NCBI GenBank assembly: GCA_902774265.1 | Contig: CACYHR010000018.1 | Span: forward strand, 1 to 64,000 | Source: an uncultured Eubacteriales bacterium | GTDB lineage: Bacteria; Bacillota; Clostridia; Peptostreptococcales; Anaerovoracaceae | Direction: 5' to 3' | Length of the DNA stretch: 64,000 nucleotides | In this document: piece after piece, positions 62,236 through 64,000 of the stretch | How the letters are laid out: every line of letters starts with the position of its first letter | Numbering within the stretch: the stretch's first letter is position 1 | Notes under the pieces: model-generated | The model's database searches: none | Told to the model about the DNA's origin: nothing | What the model saw: the letters and a program-made list of their open reading frames with translations, nothing else | Program-made: the position numbers and the translations under genes

Positions 62236-62266
62236 AAAAATCCCGCAGGCTGAAGGCGTGCGGGAT
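62236..62266 (-). terminator. Terminator of the EAL gene
   Basis: Minus strand ATCCCGCA, 11-nt loop, TGCGGGAT, then TTTT, 33 bp after the stop codon. Confidence 0.9.
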
Positions 62267-62298
62267 AGGCATTTACATCAGAAGCAGTCTTTGAAAAC

Positions 62299-64000
62299 TT
62301 ATGCAATCCTGTTTTTACAGAATTCCTCGAACTCTTCAAGCGGTATCGGTCTTGAGAAATAGTAGCCCTGGAAGAGCTTGCATCCCATATCCGAGAGAAT
62401 CCTGTACTGCCTGTCTGTCTCTACTCCCTCTGTCAGGGACTCGATGCCAAGCTCGTCAGTAAGCGTGATGATGTTGCGCAGTATCGTACGTGCCTTAGGG
62501 TTCTCGTTCGATTTACGCAGGAACATCATATCGATCTTGATCACATCCACCGGCATATCCTTGAGCAGGTTGAGCGAAGAATAACCGCTGCCGAAATCAT
62601 CCATCTCAACAATGAATCCGTCTCTCTTGAGGTTTTCGAGCATCCTTACCCTGTTCTCAATATCAGTCATCATTATAGTTTCAGTTATCTCTATCCGCAG
62701 CATAGAAGGATCTATGTCATATTCACTTGTTATACGGCGTATCTCGGTCTCAACATCCATAAAATAGAAATCCTTTGGAGAGATATTTACCGAGATAAAC
62801 ATATCTGGGTGTGTGTATTTCCACTCCGAGAGTATCTCACAGGCGCTGCGCCACATGAATTTGTCGAGCTCAACTATCATTCCGTTCTGTTCAAATACAG
62901 GAATAAACGATATCGGCGGCAGAATACCCTCAACCGGATGTATCCATCGTACCAGAGCCTCGGCGCCAACTACCTTGCCGTCGGCATTGACCAGCGGCTG
63001 GAGATACGGCTTTACCTGCTTTTCTTCAATAGCTGTGAGCAGCTCACTGGAAATCTTCTGATTCCACAAAACCTTCTTGCGCATATCATCGTCATAGTGA
63101 GCGATATGCATCTGATACTGTTCCTTGATAGTCGAAAGAGCAAGACGCGCCCTGTCAAACATAACGGAAACTTCGAGATACGGATTGCTGACATCATAAA
63201 CACCGAGATGTATCAGTATATGATGTTCGATATTGCCCTTCTTTACCTTGAAATCAGCCAGCTCACGAGACATTTTTTCTTCATCAAAATCATCAGTCGG
63301 AATACATACGCCGAATGTATCACCTCCGAGACGTCCGTATGCGACAGCCGAAGGCATCGATTCTTTTATCCATTCGGAAATCATTTTAAGTGCATTATCA
63401 CCGAATTCAGAACCGAATATATCATTTACGATCTTGAAATCGTTGACATCTACAAATACCAGACTGTATTTGCGTTCAGGATGAGATGTAACGATATTAT
63501 GAATGACCTGATAGAGATGAGCGCGGTTGAACAGTCCTGTAAGGCTGTCATGCGCAGCGCTGTATTTTTCCTTCTCAAGTTCCCTCTGAGCCTCGGTATT
63601 ATCACGCACGCTCAGGAAACTGCCGGCAAAGCGGCCGTAATCATCCTTTGCGATATGCTTTTCAAGATAGTAGAATCTGGCATCTCTGCCCTTGCCGATG
63701 ATCTGCTGTGTCTGCCACTCTGTACCGTCCATTATGTAATCAGGAAAAATCGAATCAAGCTCTCCCGGCACCATATCAAGCCGGCTCTCATCAAGCCCGA
63801 CCAGATCAAGTGCAGGATCGTTTGCCCATATACATCTGTTCATTGCATCGAAAAAGAACAGCGCTTCAGGCAGCTCCGACGCTATGCCGGCAAGCATTCT
63901 GTCGAGAAGCCGCATAGGACGATAGTAAAGCGAGAAATAGAATACGAGTATGCCGAAGATTCCGAATCCTATCATAGATGTGTCGATAGGCGTACGGGAG
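62299..64000 (-). CDS. Membrane protein with PAS, degenerate GGDEF and EAL domains (c-di-GMP phosphodiesterase), 5' partial
   Basis: The frame stays open to the window edge, so the N-terminus lies outside. From ATG 63975 the protein has one TM (probably the last of a sensor), a PAS domain (about residues 30-130), a GGDEF-type domain and an EAL domain (about 305-555). The GGDEF motif is GGDTF, so cyclase activity is unlikely. The EAL motifs are intact: GAEALVRW, NISPKDF, EITETIM, DDFGSGYSS, KIDMMFL and EGVET. It should cleave c-di-GMP and could counter the cyclase at 6.6 kb. Confidence 0.9.
   Translation of the reverse strand, partial: SRTPIDTSMIGFGIFGILVFYFSLYYRPMRLLDRMLAGIASELPEALFFFDAMNRCIWANDPALDLVGLDESRLDMVPGELDSIFPDYIMDGTEWQTQQIIGKGRDARFYYLEKHIAKDDYGRFAGSFLSVRDNTEAQRELEKEKYSAAHDSLTGLFNRAHLYQVIHNIVTSHPERKYSLVFVDVNDFKIVNDIFGSEFGDNALKMISEWIKESMPSAVAYGRLGGDTFGVCIPTDDFDEEKMSRELADFKVKKGNIEHHILIHLGVYDVSNPYLEVSVMFDRARLALSTIKEQYQMHIAHYDDDMRKKVLWNQKISSELLTAIEEKQVKPYLQPLVNADGKVVGAEALVRWIHPVEGILPPISFIPVFEQNGMIVELDKFMWRSACEILSEWKYTHPDMFISVNISPKDFYFMDVETEIRRITSEYDIDPSMLRIEITETIMMTDIENRVRMLENLKRDGFIVEMDDFGSGYSSLNLLKDMPVDVIKIDMMFLRKSNENPKARTILRNIITLTDELGIESLTEGVETDRQYRILSDMGCKLFQGYYFSRPIPLEEFEEFCKNRIA

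Overview
The window is one contiguous piece of a low-to-medium G+C Bacillota chromosome, most probably class Clostridia. The evidence is the gene order (alaS-ireB-ruvX; obgE-rpmA-rplU; ftsK-rimO-pgsA-cinA-recA; tmcAL-coaD-rsmD-recG-asp23-rpmB), AGGAGG-type ribosome binding sites before nearly every gene, Gram-positive SOS boxes, IreB, a YneA-like division inhibitor and a Spo0A-type DNA-binding domain. A family such as Anaerovoracaceae is possible but cannot be fixed from sequence reading alone. Most of the window is ordinary housekeeping DNA.

Layout. 0.2-6.4 kb (+ strand): miaA, a tyrosine recombinase, a PLP lyase-like gene, a VTT-domain membrane protein, a YbaK-type deacylase, a YneA-like SOS inhibitor and a small membrane protein. 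6.4-10 kb: a hairpin-rich repeat, a membrane diguanylate cyclase and a DUF234-type AAA ATPase. 10-14 kb: a debris zone with fragments of a NUDIX gene, an ABC ATPase and a PAS-like sensor among a GNAT enzyme, two exported proteins and a 7-TM protein. 13.7-21.5 kb (mostly - strand): exported amidase, ornithine-cyclodeaminase-like enzyme, a secreted protein pair and a GH25 lysozyme. 21.7-43.9 kb (- strand): core translation, DNA repair, competence, lipid and cell-division genes, with one tRNA-Pro. 44-50.7 kb (+): Fe-S aldo/keto reductase, a degenerate M20-like membrane protein and a large class A PBP. 50.8-59.7 kb: SNF-family transporter, then a - strand accessory block (DUF1097, LVIVD propeller, EthD-like protein, flavoprotein, DUF2798, LysR regulator, permease). 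59.9-64 kb: coaBC, a PAP2 phosphatase and an EAL protein cut by the window edge.

Functional links. recA and the yneA-like gene both carry SOS boxes beside near-consensus promoters, so both should respond to LexA, although lexA itself is not here. The GGDEF enzyme at 6.6 kb and the GGDTF-EAL protein at 62-64 kb are a plausible c-di-GMP synthesis and breakdown pair. The 52-60 kb block looks like an uncharacterised LysR-controlled redox or uptake module: two dyad sites lie just upstream of DUF2798 and the flavoprotein.

Most notable: (i) a three-copy intergenic repeat of about 127-186 bp with inverted ends and modular internal structure; (ii) an L32 gene apparently broken by a deletion at a 10-nt microhomology; (iii) an rplU-rpmA pair without the Prp protease, with an L27 lacking the usual Firmicutes N-extension and an L21 with a C-terminal extension; (iv) a Spo0A C-terminal domain without a receiver, next to comEA; (v) a membrane-anchored M20/PepD-like protein that has lost its metal ligands.
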